This document shows positions 1 through 7,971 of a stretch of DNA of 49,507 nucleotides, in pieces; the first letter of the stretch is position 1; each line of letters opens with the position of its first letter. The stretch is from Kribbella steppae (GTDB lineage: Bacteria > Actinomycetota > Actinomycetes > Propionibacteriales > Kribbellaceae). The position numbers and the translations under genes are program-made. The notes beneath the pieces are model-generated. The model saw only the letters and a program-made list of their open reading frames with translations. It did not search any database and had not been told where the DNA came from. The DNA lies in assembly GCF_004342025.1 (NCBI RefSeq), contig NZ_SLWN01000029.1, positions 1 through 49,507 of the forward strand, in the 5' to 3' direction.

Positions 1-69
1 GAAGTTAAGCCCGCCAGCGCCGATGGTACTGCGACCGGGAGGTCGTGGGAGAGTAGGACGCCGCCGGAC
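1..69 (+). rRNA. rrf: 5S rRNA, 3' part (cut by window edge)
   Basis: The first 69 bases match the second half of a bacterial 5S rRNA: the GAAG-TTAAGCCC segment, the CGCCGATGGTACTGC stretch, GGGAGAGTAGG and the 3' closing strand CGCCGCCGGAC. The 5' half lies outside the window. It is presumably the end of an rrn operon read on the plus strand, since a strong hairpin follows at 81-110. Confidence 0.93.
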
Positions 70-80
70 ATTCACACTGT

Positions 81-110
81 TAAAGCCCACCCCCCCGGGG
101 GTGGGCTTTA
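81..110 (+). terminator. Perfect 14-bp hairpin terminator of the rRNA operon
   Basis: TAAAGCCCACCCCC (81-94) pairs without a mismatch with GGGGGTGGGCTTTA (97-110), leaving CC between the arms. The flanking A and T runs give it intrinsic-terminator character on both strands. It sits 11 nt after the 5S rRNA. Confidence 0.9.
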
Positions 111-652
111 ACATTTGTACCCACCAAACCTCCCCCACGGGGACCCCGCCCCAGAGCCGGCTCGTGGCCTTACAAGCACGAGCTTGCGTGGGTTTCTGCT
201 GCGCGCGTCCTGGTCCTGCGGTCGGCAGTTGGTCTGCACAGTTGGGTGTGGGCGGCTAGACCCGGTCTGCACCAGCGCTACCCGCAGCAGCGCAGGCCTG
301 TGGCCGGCGTACTGCATGCGGGGACGAGCCTGTGGTGGCGCATGCGGGAACGGCGAGTCGAGTCGACCTTCAACCACCCAAGGACACCGACTATCTGGTC
401 GGCAGGTTGATTCCCGAGCCAACCGCAGTGGCGGGTCTGGTGCGGTCGGTGGCGCGTTGCATGAGCTCTTTGGGACCCAGCTGACCCCGGGAGTGGTCCG
501 CTCGTCTCGGGAGCGGTCGGCTCCCTCGTGACCGGCGTACCACCTGGATGTCTTGAGGTGGGGCTTGCGGCGGTACCTTAGTCCTTTGTCCGTGTGTTGC
601 AGCTGGCTGCAGCGCAGCTGCTCGATCGAGCTACAGCATCTTAGGAGTCAAC
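111..652. other. Intergenic region after the rRNA operon
   Basis: No convincing gene. An open frame at 115-531 has a composition and lack of Shine-Dalgarno unlike the real genes here. Small dyads are present: GCTCGTG/CACGAGC at 160-166 and 177-183, GCAGCTG/CAGCTGC at 599-605 and 615-621, and a 12-bp palindrome GCTCGATCGAGC at 620-631 just before the ribosome site of the next gene. A weak promoter candidate is TTGAGG (553-558) with TACCTT (574-579), 15-bp spacing. Confidence 0.5.
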
Positions 653-3118
653 GTGGCGACGCCACCTCGCAATCCTCCCTCCGGTTCTGGGGACCGTCGC
701 GGTTCCTCCGGAGGTGGCGGCCGTTCCGGTCGTGACGCAGGTGGACGCTCGGGCTCCGGCGGCGGGCGTTCAGGGTTCGGCGGCGGACGGTCCGGCTCGA
801 GTGCTGGCGGCTCCGGCGGCGGACGCTCTGGCGGTGCCGGTGGACGCGCGGGTTCTGGCGGCGGTCGGTCGTCTGGCGGACCTCGTGGAGCCTCCAGCCG
901 AGGCGACAGCCCGCGGACGGGTGCGCCGCGTAGTGGTGGTTCGCGCTCTGGGTCGTACCGCGACGAGAACAAGCGTGGGTTTGCAGGGTCCGGGCGGGAC
1001 GACAAGTCCGAGCGGGATCCGTTCGGCGGTCAGATGGCCGGCCGCGGTGAGCGGGACGACCGCGGTGGAGCCGGCCGTGACGACCGTTCCGGCGGCTATC
1101 GCCGTCCCGACAGCCGCGACGACCGCTCAGGCGGCCGTGGAGACTTCCGGCGGGACGACCGCCCCGGTTCGGCTGGTGGTTACCGGCGGGATGACCGCGG
1201 CGAGCGTGGTGGACGCGACGACCGCGCTGGGTCGGGCGGTGGGTACCGACGCGATGACCGTGACGACCGTGGTGGACGCGACGACCGCACTGGTTCCGGC
1301 GGTGGCTACAGGCGCGACGACCGCGGAAGCTCGGGCGGCGGTTACCGGCGTGACGACCGTGGTGGTCGTGATGAGCGCGCTGGACGTGACGACAGGGCAG
1401 GTTCAGGCGGCGGTTACCGGCGTGACGACCGCGGCGGACGTGATGACCGAGGTGGTCGTGACGATCGTGGTGGCCGCGATGGGTTCCGGCGTGACGACCG
1501 TGGTGGTCGCGATGACCGCGCGGGCTCGAGCGGTGGTTACCGGCGTGACGACCGCGGCGGTCGCGACGACCGTGGCGGACGTGATGACCGTGGTGGCCGC
1601 GATGGGGTCCGGCGCGATGAGCGGGCGGGGCGTGACGACCGCGGTGGGTACGGGCGTGATGAGCGGTCGCGTGATGATCGCGCAGGCGGACGTGGCGAGC
1701 GGCGGGATGGGATTCGGGCAGACCGGGGTTCGGCGCCGGCCCGTGGAGAGCGCGGAGCATCCCGGCGGGATGAGCGCGGTAGTGACTCGCGTGGCGGTGG
1801 TCGGTCCGGGTTCCGGCGAGACGACCGGGGCGGACGGGACGAGCGTGGTGGGCGCGGTGGACCCCGTCGGGATGATCGCGGCGGAGCTCGCCGGGTAGAG
1901 CGCGACGGCGAGGAGAAGGCCGGTCCGAGGCGGGACGATCCGGCGATTCCGGAAGGGATCACCGGGGCTGAGCTGGACCGGTCGGTGAAGGCCGAGCTGC
2001 GGTCGTTGCCGCGGGGCCTGGCGGACCTGGTCGCGCAGCATCTGGTCGCTTCGGGACGTTTCCTTGATGACGACCCGGAGCGGGCATATCTGCATGCTCG
2101 GACGGCGCGACGGTTGGCTGCGCGGCTTGGCGGCGTACGGGAGGCTGTGGCGATCACGGCGTACCTGGCTGAGCATTACGACGAGGCGCTCACCGAGTTC
2201 CGTGCGGTACGGCGGATGACCGGGAACCACGAGGTGCTCGCGATGATGGCCGACTGCGAGCGCGCGCTCGGGCGGCCGGAGAAGGCCCTGACGCTGACGC
2301 GGGACAAGCACGCCCGTGACTTGTCGGAAGCGACGCAGGTCGAGCTGCTGATCGTGGCGGCCGGCGCGCGGCGCGACATGGGTCAGACGGCGGCGGCAAT
2401 CCAGACGCTCGAGGTGCCGGAGCTGACCAAGCGCACCCGGGCCGACTGGCTGCCGCGGCTGCGGTACGCGTACGCCGACGCCCTCGAGGAAGCCGGTCGC
2501 ACGGACGACGCGCTGATCTGGTTCCACCGCGCTGCGGGTGCCGACGCCGACGGCTCCACCGGAGCTGCCGAACGCGCCGCCCAACTAGAAGGCCTAGAGT
2601 TCACCGACCTCGACGAAGACTACGAAGACTCGGACGACAAGCAGAGCGACGACACGTACGCCGAGCAGCTCGACGACTCGGCCGACGTGGAACTCGAGGA
2701 CGAGGACCTGGAGCTCGAGGACGAAGCTGCGGAGCTCGAAGACGTGGTCGCGGAGCTCGAGGACGAAGCTGCGGAGCTCGAAGACGAGGACGTCGAGCTC
2801 GAGGACGAGGTCGCGGAGCTCAAGGCCGAGGTCGCGGAACTCAAGGACGAGGCCGTGGAGCTCGAAGACGGGATCGCAGAGCTTGAGGACGGGATCGCGG
2901 AGCTCGAGGACGAGGTCGCGGAACTCGAGGACGAGGCCGTCGAGCTTGAGAACGAGGCTGCGGAACTCGAGGACGAGGCCGTCGAGCTTGAGGACGAGGC
3001 TGCGGAACTCGCGGACGACGAGAAGACCGCGGATATCGAGGGTGACGTCGACGACTTGGTTGTCGACGACGCTCTGGACGGTGAGGTCGAGCCGCCCGCC
3101 AAGAAGCCCGAAGACTGA
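653..3118 (+). CDS. TPR protein with Arg/Gly/Asp-rich N-terminus and acidic heptad tail
   Basis: This 821-residue protein starts at GTG 653, five bases after AGGAG (643-647). It has three parts. Residues 1-427 are nearly all G, R, D and S, first SGGGRSG-like and then dozens of YRRDDRGGRDDR-like units, presumably disordered and RGG-like. Residues about 428-650 form a helical TPR-type domain, the only part that looks conserved; it corresponds to the TPR protein encoded next to the HAD phosphatase and tlyA in other actinobacteria (Rv1691 in M. tuberculosis). Residues about 650-821 are a highly acidic run of seven-residue AELEDE-x repeats. The cellular role is unknown. Opposite charges at the two ends, and the RGG-like style, suggest RNA binding or self-association, which is inference. 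Confidence 0.85.
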   Translation: MATPPRNPPSGSGDRRGSSGGGGRSGRDAGGRSGSGGGRSGFGGGRSGSSAGGSGGGRSGGAGGRAGSGGGRSSGGPRGASSRGDSPRTGAPRSGGSRSGSYRDENKRGFAGSGRDDKSERDPFGGQMAGRGERDDRGGAGRDDRSGGYRRPDSRDDRSGGRGDFRRDDRPGSAGGYRRDDRGERGGRDDRAGSGGGYRRDDRDDRGGRDDRTGSGGGYRRDDRGSSGGGYRRDDRGGRDERAGRDDRAGSGGGYRRDDRGGRDDRGGRDDRGGRDGFRRDDRGGRDDRAGSSGGYRRDDRGGRDDRGGRDDRGGRDGVRRDERAGRDDRGGYGRDERSRDDRAGGRGERRDGIRADRGSAPARGERGASRRDERGSDSRGGGRSGFRRDDRGGRDERGGRGGPRRDDRGGARRVERDGEEKAGPRRDDPAIPEGITGAELDRSVKAELRSLPRGLADLVAQHLVASGRFLDDDPERAYLHARTARRLAARLGGVREAVAITAYLAEHYDEALTEFRAVRRMTGNHEVLAMMADCERALGRPEKALTLTRDKHARDLSEATQVELLIVAAGARRDMGQTAAAIQTLEVPELTKRTRADWLPRLRYAYADALEEAGRTDDALIWFHRAAGADADGSTGAAERAAQLEGLEFTDLDEDYEDSDDKQSDDTYAEQLDDSADVELEDEDLELEDEAAELEDVVAELEDEAAELEDEDVELEDEVAELKAEVAELKDEAVELEDGIAELEDGIAELEDEVAELEDEAVELENEAAELEDEAVELEDEAAELADDEKTADIEGDVDDLVVDDALDGEVEPPAKKPED
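1060..1710 (+). repeat. In-gene tandem repeats coding RDDRGG units
   Basis: Imperfect repeats of CGTGACGACCGYGGYGG and GGYTACCGGCG variants, coding YRRDDRGG and GGRDDR units. Unit lengths vary, which is typical of slippage-prone low-complexity coding DNA. The repeats open long antisense and alternative frames that are not genes. Confidence 0.8.
2690..3020 (+). repeat. In-gene 21-bp repeats coding the acidic heptads
   Basis: About fifteen imperfect 21-bp units of the form GAGCTCGAGGACGARGYYGCG code the seven-residue pattern E-L-E-D-E-x-A. The seven-residue period would put Leu on one face of a helix, but nearly every other position is acidic. Confidence 0.8.
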
Positions 3119-3175
3119 CCCCGCCCCCGGGCTGCGCTCGGGCGCGTGGGCTGGGGACAGCGCCCCGGAGAGGTG

Positions 3176-3250
3176 GCGGGCCGAGGCGGCCCCCGCCCTG
3201 CGGGGCGAACCCTTGCCCGATTGTGCGGGTTCGAGGGGAGGGCGGCCCGC
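3176..3250. terminator. Nested hairpin between TPR and CHAD genes
   Basis: Outer arms GCGGGCCG (3176-3183) and CGGCCCGC (3243-3250) enclose CCCCGC/GCGGGG (3191-3205) and CGAACCC/GGGTTCG (3206-3212 and 3227-3233). It lies 57 nt after the TPR stop codon and 42 nt before the next start. No T tract follows, so terminator function is inferred from position and stability. Confidence 0.45.
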
Positions 3251-3292
3251 TGGGGTGTGGGTGTGTTCGTCTGGAGCGGGGAGAATGGGGCG

Positions 3293-4171
3293 ATGGTGGA
3301 GAGTCTGGGTGGTTGGAGTGGGGCTTTGTCGGCGGAGGCTCCTGTCGGGGTGTTGGTGGTCAACGCGCTGACGAAGGGGACCAGCCGGCTGCAGGGGGCC
3401 ATTCTCATGGTCGAGAAGAATGAGGATGACGCGATCCACCAGGTGCGGGTGTCGTGCCGGCGGTTGCGGAGTGACCTGAAGCTGTTCCGGAAGCTCCTGG
3501 CGGGGGATTGGGCGCAGGAGCTTCGAACTGACCTTGCTGCGCTGGCGAATGCGTGCGGAGAGGCTCGCGACCTCGAGGTGATCGCCGCGCTCGTGCGGGA
3601 GACCGCCAACAGCGAGGACGACCAGGAGCACGTTGAGACGATCCTGACGACGCTCAACGTCGGACTGGACCGTGCGGCCGCCCGATCGGCAGAGGTAGTG
3701 ACCGGTGAGAGTACGGCGGCGCTCTTGCAGGCCTTGGATGCAGTGGCCGCGTCCCCGCTCCTCAAGCCGAAGGCCAAGGATCCGTGCAGCGAGGTGCTGC
3801 CTCAGCTGCTCGACGCGGCCAACCGCACGTTCACCCAGCAGGCTGACAAGCTCAAGCCGTGGACCGTGGACGACGACTGGCACGAGGTACGTCTGCTGGC
3901 CAAGCGAGTCCGGTACGCCGCCGACACCAGTGCCGCCGTACTGGGTGACGAGGCCAAGGAGACAGCCAGCCACGCCGCCAAGTACCAGGAGCTACTCGGC
4001 CAGCACCAGGACCAATGCGCCGCTGCGGACGCCCTGACCGCGATGGCTAGGGAAGCAGCCGCGCAGGACGACCCTGAGCTGTCGTTCACCCTCGGACGGC
4101 TCACAGAGCGCCATCGCGCGGCTCGCAAGCCTCTGCGCGAGGAGTTCCTCAGCCTGTACCACCGGCCCTAG
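3293..4171 (+). CDS. CHAD domain protein
   Basis: A 292-residue protein made almost entirely of one CHAD domain, a helical fold rich in conserved His, Arg and Lys. The motif AIHQVRVSCRRLRSDL at about residues 45-60 and the second half W-x-E-V-R-x-L-A-K-R-V-R-Y are typical. CHAD domains bind inorganic polyphosphate, often at polyphosphate granules; this one lacks a fused CYTH phosphatase domain. ATG 3293 is preferred over the upstream in-frame start at 3146, because 3146 lies in the hairpin region. GAGAAT (3281-3286) six bases before it could be a leaderless -10 box. It ends 4 bp from the convergent DUF1015 gene. Confidence 0.85.
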   Translation: MVESLGGWSGALSAEAPVGVLVVNALTKGTSRLQGAILMVEKNEDDAIHQVRVSCRRLRSDLKLFRKLLAGDWAQELRTDLAALANACGEARDLEVIAALVRETANSEDDQEHVETILTTLNVGLDRAAARSAEVVTGESTAALLQALDAVAASPLLKPKAKDPCSEVLPQLLDAANRTFTQQADKLKPWTVDDDWHEVRLLAKRVRYAADTSAAVLGDEAKETASHAAKYQELLGQHQDQCAAADALTAMAREAAAQDDPELSFTLGRLTERHRAARKPLREEFLSLYHRP

Positions 4172-4175
4172 CCGC

Positions 4176-5348
4176 TCAGAGAGTCCGGAACAGCAGCCCC
4201 ACCCGCGGCTTAGGCCCGAACGACGTGGCCTTCTGCGGCAGTACGACGCCTTGCACGGCTGAGCGCAGGACCTGGTCCATCCGTGGCGCGGCGAGCTCCA
4301 CAACGGCCTGCTGTGGTCCAGCCAGCGCCAGTGCGTCGGATAGTGCGTGGTGGAAGCTGATCTCGACCTCAACAACGCCCCAAGCCGGCAGTAGTACGTC
4401 GTGCAGCAGTGCGACCGTTGGAGACTCCTGGCCACGCGTCGAGCGCAGTGTCACCCAGTCGGACCCGTCTGTCACGGCGATCCGGTCCGGCACGCGGTCT
4501 ACCCGACCTGGCAGCACCTGCCAGCCTTCCGGCGTACGAGAGGTGACGGTGGCCAGGTCCAGACCCGGTATGACGCGGTGGATCGGGTCCAGCGTCAGTG
4601 GGTGGCGGTTGTAGTCGACCAGCATCGCCAGACCGACGCTGCTGCCCGCTCGACCGGATTCGCGCCGTCGTCGCTCCAGGTAGGCGGCGTACCGGTGGTG
4701 CCCGTCCGCGATCAGGGCTTGGTGGTTGGCCAGCTCGGCCGCGATCATCGCCAGCGTCGAAGGGTCGTCGACCCGCCAGATCCGGTGGTGCGCGCCATTG
4801 TCGGTGTCAGCCACGACCCACGGTTCGCCCGCGCGGGCGTCGTCGACGACATCGCTGGCCGCGCCACCGTCGCCGTACGCGAGCAGGATGGGCTCCAGGT
4901 CGGCGTCGGTCGCCTGCATCAGTTCGAGCCGGTCGTCGACCCAGTGCGGCATCACGTCCTCGTGCGGCAGCACCACCTGCCGGGCCGGGTCCAGGCCGAG
5001 CAGACCGACCAGTCCGCACAGTACGGCGCTGCCCAGTTGCTGCTCGTAGACGTACAGCGCGGGACGCGGGTCCTGGATCACCACACCGGCCCGTTGCCAC
5101 TCGGCCAGTCGACGGGCGGGTTCGTCGTACCGGCTGGGACCGAGCTCCGGATCGCGTGGAAGGATGAGCCTCACCATGTTGTGCAGATCAGAGTCAGTCA
5201 GCCGCCGGACGATGGCGGGTTCCAGTACGTCGTACGGCGGGGACGTGACGGCGCCGAGCGCGCTCACCTTGCCGGCCACGAACCGCCAGGCGCGCAACGG
5301 TTCGAGCCGCAACACGCTCCCGTTCGGTTCCGGCCCGCTTGCTGGCAT
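4176..5348 (-). CDS. DUF1015 family protein
   Basis: A 390-residue protein of the DUF1015 family, widespread in bacteria and of unproven biochemical function. Family hallmarks are the N-terminal VTSPPYDVLEP motif and the central LIADGHHRYAAYLERR motif with paired His. There is no Shine-Dalgarno. ATG 5348 lies seven bases after a TACGAT -10 box, so the mRNA is probably leaderless; an ATG nine bases upstream (5357) overlaps that box and is less likely. It is divergent from the HAD gene only 24 bp away and convergent with the CHAD gene. Confidence 0.85.
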   Translation of the reverse strand: MPASGPEPNGSVLRLEPLRAWRFVAGKVSALGAVTSPPYDVLEPAIVRRLTDSDLHNMVRLILPRDPELGPSRYDEPARRLAEWQRAGVVIQDPRPALYVYEQQLGSAVLCGLVGLLGLDPARQVVLPHEDVMPHWVDDRLELMQATDADLEPILLAYGDGGAASDVVDDARAGEPWVVADTDNGAHHRIWRVDDPSTLAMIAAELANHQALIADGHHRYAAYLERRRRESGRAGSSVGLAMLVDYNRHPLTLDPIHRVIPGLDLATVTSRTPEGWQVLPGRVDRVPDRIAVTDGSDWVTLRSTRGQESPTVALLHDVLLPAWGVVEVEISFHHALSDALALAGPQQAVVELAAPRMDQVLRSAVQGVVLPQKATSFGPKPRVGLLFRTL

Positions 5349-5355
5349 GGGCGGC

Positions 5356-5361
5356 ATCGTA
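5356..5361 (-). promoter_or_regulatory. Candidate leaderless -10 box of the DUF1015 gene
   Basis: TACGAT on the minus strand, seven bases before ATG 5348, with TTCCTT (5379-5384) about 17 bp upstream as a possible -35. The box lies in the Shine-Dalgarno neighbourhood of the divergent HAD gene, and the -35 lies inside its coding start. Confidence 0.45.
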
Positions 5362-5372
5362 CGGGGGGAAGC

Positions 5373-6482
5373 ATGAGCAAGGAACGAACGGCGCCCGCGC
5401 CGCTGTCGGCGTGTGACGAACCGCTCGCCGGCCGGTACGACGTCGCGCTGCTCGACCTGGACGGGGTCGTGTACGTCGGGCCGGACCCGGTACCGGACGC
5501 GCCGGAGAACCTGCGCAAGGCGGCCAAGGAAGGCATGCGGCTCGGCTACATCACCAACAACGCGAGCCGGCCGGCACAGGTCGTTGCCGAGCACCTCGCG
5601 TCGTTCGGGCTCGATGTGATCGCCGACGACGTGGTGACGTCCGCGCAGGCAGCCGCGAAGCTGATCGCGACCGAGTTCCCCAAGGGCTCGCCGGTGCTCG
5701 TGGTCGGCGGTGAGGGGCTGACGACGGCGCTGGAGGAGTACGGGCTGAACCCGGTCCGGAGCAGCGACGCGCACCCGGTGGCCGTCGTACAAGGGTTTCA
5801 CCCGGACGTGAACTGGGTGATGCTCGCGGACGGCGCGCATGCGATCAACGAGGGCGCGAAGTGGTACGCGACCAACCTCGACCTGACGATCCCCACGGCC
5901 GCGGGCATGGCGCCGGGGAACGGGACGCTGGTGCAGGCGATTCGCGCCGCCGTCGAGGTGGATCCGATCGTGGCCGGGAAGCCGGAGCGGCCGTTGCTGG
6001 AAACGAGCATCGAGCGGCTCAATGCCGAACGTCCGTTGATGATCGGCGATCGGCTGGACTCGGATATCGAGGGCGCGAACGCGGTCGGGATCGCGAGTCT
6101 GTGGGTGGCGACCGGCGTCCATGACGCGCACGATCTCGCGCGGGCGCCGAAGAACCAGCGGCCGACGTACATCGCGGCAGGGCTGGGAGCGCTGGCAGAG
6201 AAGCAGCCGGGCGTGACGGTCGAGGGCGGGCGGCACATCTGTGAGGGGTGGACCGCGGAGGTCGTGAACAACGCGGTGAGCGTGAAGGGCGAAGGCGAGC
6301 CGTACGACGGTCTGCGCGCGATCCTGTCCGCGGTGTGGGCCGCTGTGGACGCCCCGGTCAAGCCGACCGGCAAAACAGCCAAGAGCGCCACCCGAAGCCG
6401 CCGCCCCCTCCCCAAACCGGCCCACACCCCCGGCTCGATCGCCATAGACGCCGCCCTCCACCGCATCGGCCTCGACCAGTAG
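5373..6482 (+). CDS. HAD-superfamily phosphatase (glycerol-3-phosphate phosphatase-like)
   Basis: A 369-residue HAD IIA phosphatase. Motif I is LLDLDGVVYVG near residue 28, with the nucleophile Asp and acid/base Asp. Motif II is the ITNNASR segment, and motif III/IV is MIGDRLDSDIEGANAVG. The neighbourhood matches Rv1692, reported as a D-glycerol-3-phosphate phosphatase in M. tuberculosis, so a role in polar-lipid recycling is plausible. ATG 5373 follows GGGGGGAA. The open frame continues far upstream, but that part is antisense to DUF1015. The last 100 residues, rich in Lys/Arg/Pro at the end, extend beyond the catalytic core. Confidence 0.88.
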   Translation: MSKERTAPAPLSACDEPLAGRYDVALLDLDGVVYVGPDPVPDAPENLRKAAKEGMRLGYITNNASRPAQVVAEHLASFGLDVIADDVVTSAQAAAKLIATEFPKGSPVLVVGGEGLTTALEEYGLNPVRSSDAHPVAVVQGFHPDVNWVMLADGAHAINEGAKWYATNLDLTIPTAAGMAPGNGTLVQAIRAAVEVDPIVAGKPERPLLETSIERLNAERPLMIGDRLDSDIEGANAVGIASLWVATGVHDAHDLARAPKNQRPTYIAAGLGALAEKQPGVTVEGGRHICEGWTAEVVNNAVSVKGEGEPYDGLRAILSAVWAAVDAPVKPTGKTAKSATRSRRPLPKPAHTPGSIAIDAALHRIGLDQ

Positions 6483-6498
6483 CCCCCTGCTGACGCCC

Positions 6499-6584
6499 CA
6501 TTTGGCTGGTTGACCCACCAAATGGTGGGTTTGCCACCCTGAGTTTGGGTGGCGAACCCACAAGCTCGTGGGTCAGCCCACCAA
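6499..6584. repeat. Structured intergenic element E1 (twin of 38910-38995)
   Basis: CATTTG box (6499-6504), three bases, then a 71-nt core (6508-6578). The core has an 11-bp helix (6508-6518 with 6568-6578, one G-T wobble), a symmetric internal loop CAAATG/AAGCTC, a 15-bp helix (6525-6539 with 6547-6561, one wobble) and a 7-nt loop TGAGTTT. CATTTG can alternatively pair with CAAATG (6519-6524). It begins 25 nt after the HAD stop codon. The element at 38919-38989 has the same geometry. Confidence 0.85.
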
Positions 6585-6675
6585 AATCGGGGGCTCGGCG
6601 GGGGTGGGTGGTGGGGGTGGGTGGTATTGCCGGGGCGAGGCGATACCGTTGCTGGAACGAAGCGAGGAGGCAGTC

Positions 6676-7155
6676 ATGGTGATGGACGCACTGCGCGGCT
6701 ACGTACAACTGGCGAGCGGGCTGACCGAGGTCACGAGACAGCGGGCCGAGGCGGCGGCGAAGGCGCTGCTCCAGCAGACCGGTGCCGACAAGTTGACGTC
6801 CGGGCTGAGCACCAAGGTGAGTGACCTGGCCGACGAGATCGTTGCCACCAGCAAGAGCAACCGTCACCTGCTGCAGGCGATCGTGACGAACGAGGTCGAG
6901 GGCGCGGTCGCGCGGCTCGGGTTCGTGCGCTCCGAGGAGGTCGCGGCGTTGACCCGCCGGGTCCAGACGCTGGAGGGCGAACTGGCGGAGGCACGCGCGT
7001 CCCGGCCGGCTGGTGATGTGTTCGCGGAGGCCGTGCCGGCGAAGAAGGCTGCCGCGAAGAAGGCTGCCAAGAAGGCGGCGAAGAAGGCTCCGGCCAAGAA
7101 GGCTCCGGCCAAGCAGGCTGCTGCGATGCAAGACGGCGAAGAAGGCTTGACGTGA
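6676..7155 (+). CDS. Phasin-like protein with Lys/Ala-rich tail
   Basis: A 159-residue protein. Residues 1-75 are amphipathic helix, as in phasins and PhaF/PhaI-type granule-associated proteins. Residues about 76-105 form a coiled coil (VRSEEVAALTRRVQTLEGELAEA), reminiscent of the short UbiK/BMFP helix. Residues about 120-150 are AAKKA repeats like those of histone H1 and PhaF, which bind DNA. ATG 6676 sits five bases after GAGGAGG. It overlaps the next gene by GTGA, so the two are translationally coupled. No PHA synthase is in the window, so granule function is not shown. Confidence 0.75.
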   Translation: MVMDALRGYVQLASGLTEVTRQRAEAAAKALLQQTGADKLTSGLSTKVSDLADEIVATSKSNRHLLQAIVTNEVEGAVARLGFVRSEEVAALTRRVQTLEGELAEARASRPAGDVFAEAVPAKKAAAKKAAKKAAKKAPAKKAPAKQAAAMQDGEEGLT

Positions 7156-7958
7156 CCGAGCATCCTGGCGAGCAGTTCCCACCGGACGTCGACCCCGACG
7201 TCGAGCCGGGCTTGGATCCCTACCCGTCCGAGGAACCCCCTGCAACCCCCGACTACGACACCGAGCCGGGGCCCCAGAACTCCTCGCACGAGCAGGAGCA
7301 GGGCGAGCGGTCGTACGACGAGCCCGCGGTCGAGCTGACGCACGGCGAAGCAGGCGCGGAGCAGTCGTACGTCGGACCTGCTGAAGAATCGTTCGGCGCG
7401 GAGGCTGCCGGGCAGTCGTTCGGCGGACCTGCTGCGGAGTCGTTTGGCGAGGAGGCTGTGGGCGACTCGTATGGCGGGGGTGCCGCGGAGTCGGTGATGG
7501 ACGTGGAAGCGGCCTCTGTTGACGAGTCGACTGAGGCTGAGGCTGAGGTGGATTCGGAGGCGGCGTTTGAGGCGTCGCTGGATGAGTCGGTCGAGGCTGA
7601 CAGCCACGAGGCGCCGGCTGGGCATGTGGATCCGGCTGAGGTGGAGTTCGGGCCGGAGTTTGCCCGGGCGCCTGGGCAGGAGCACGAGCATTCCTTCGCG
7701 GCGGAGTCGGCTGTAGCTGAGCACGCGGTGGGCGAGCAGGAGCCGGCCCTGCCCGAGGACTCGGCTGAGGAGGTTGTGGCTGGGGATTCGGTCGTCGAGG
7801 AGGAGGGGGCGCATCCGTTGGTGGAGGAGACCATGGGGCGGTTGGACGAGTTGCGGGACCGCCCGGTGGGGGAACATGCGGAGGTGTACGCCGACCTGCA
7901 CGAGCGGTTGCAGAGTGCTTTGGTGGAGGCGGACGCCGAGACCGGTGACCGGGGCTAG
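7152..7958 (+). CDS. Glu-rich low-complexity protein with conserved C-terminal motif
   Basis: A 268-residue acidic protein. GTG 7152 overlaps the previous stop codon. The first 215 residues are Glu, Ser, Ala and Gly rich, with imperfect repeats such as AAESFGEEA and GQSFGGPA (roughly residues 60-115), and look disordered. The last 45 residues (VEETMGRLDELRDRPVGEH and following) resemble the very small protein found just before tlyA in other actinobacteria (Rv1693 position). I infer that this C-terminus is the conserved part and the rest is a lineage-specific extension. Function unknown. Confidence 0.7.
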   Translation: MTEHPGEQFPPDVDPDVEPGLDPYPSEEPPATPDYDTEPGPQNSSHEQEQGERSYDEPAVELTHGEAGAEQSYVGPAEESFGAEAAGQSFGGPAAESFGEEAVGDSYGGGAAESVMDVEAASVDESTEAEAEVDSEAAFEASLDESVEADSHEAPAGHVDPAEVEFGPEFARAPGQEHEHSFAAESAVAEHAVGEQEPALPEDSAEEVVAGDSVVEEEGAHPLVEETMGRLDELRDRPVGEHAEVYADLHERLQSALVEADAETGDRG

Positions 7959-7971
7959 ACGGAAGGTCTGA

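Noticed and set aside
115..531. Open frame after the 5S rRNA
   Set aside because: No ribosome site, unusual composition and no recognisable domain.
648..2584. Long antisense open frames (648-1760 and 1403-2584)
   Set aside because: They are mirror images of the RDDRGG-repeat DNA and have no ribosome site or family resemblance.
2594..3973. Antisense frames over the acidic tail and CHAD gene
   Set aside because: Low-complexity Ser or Leu runs produced by the complement of the acidic repeats.
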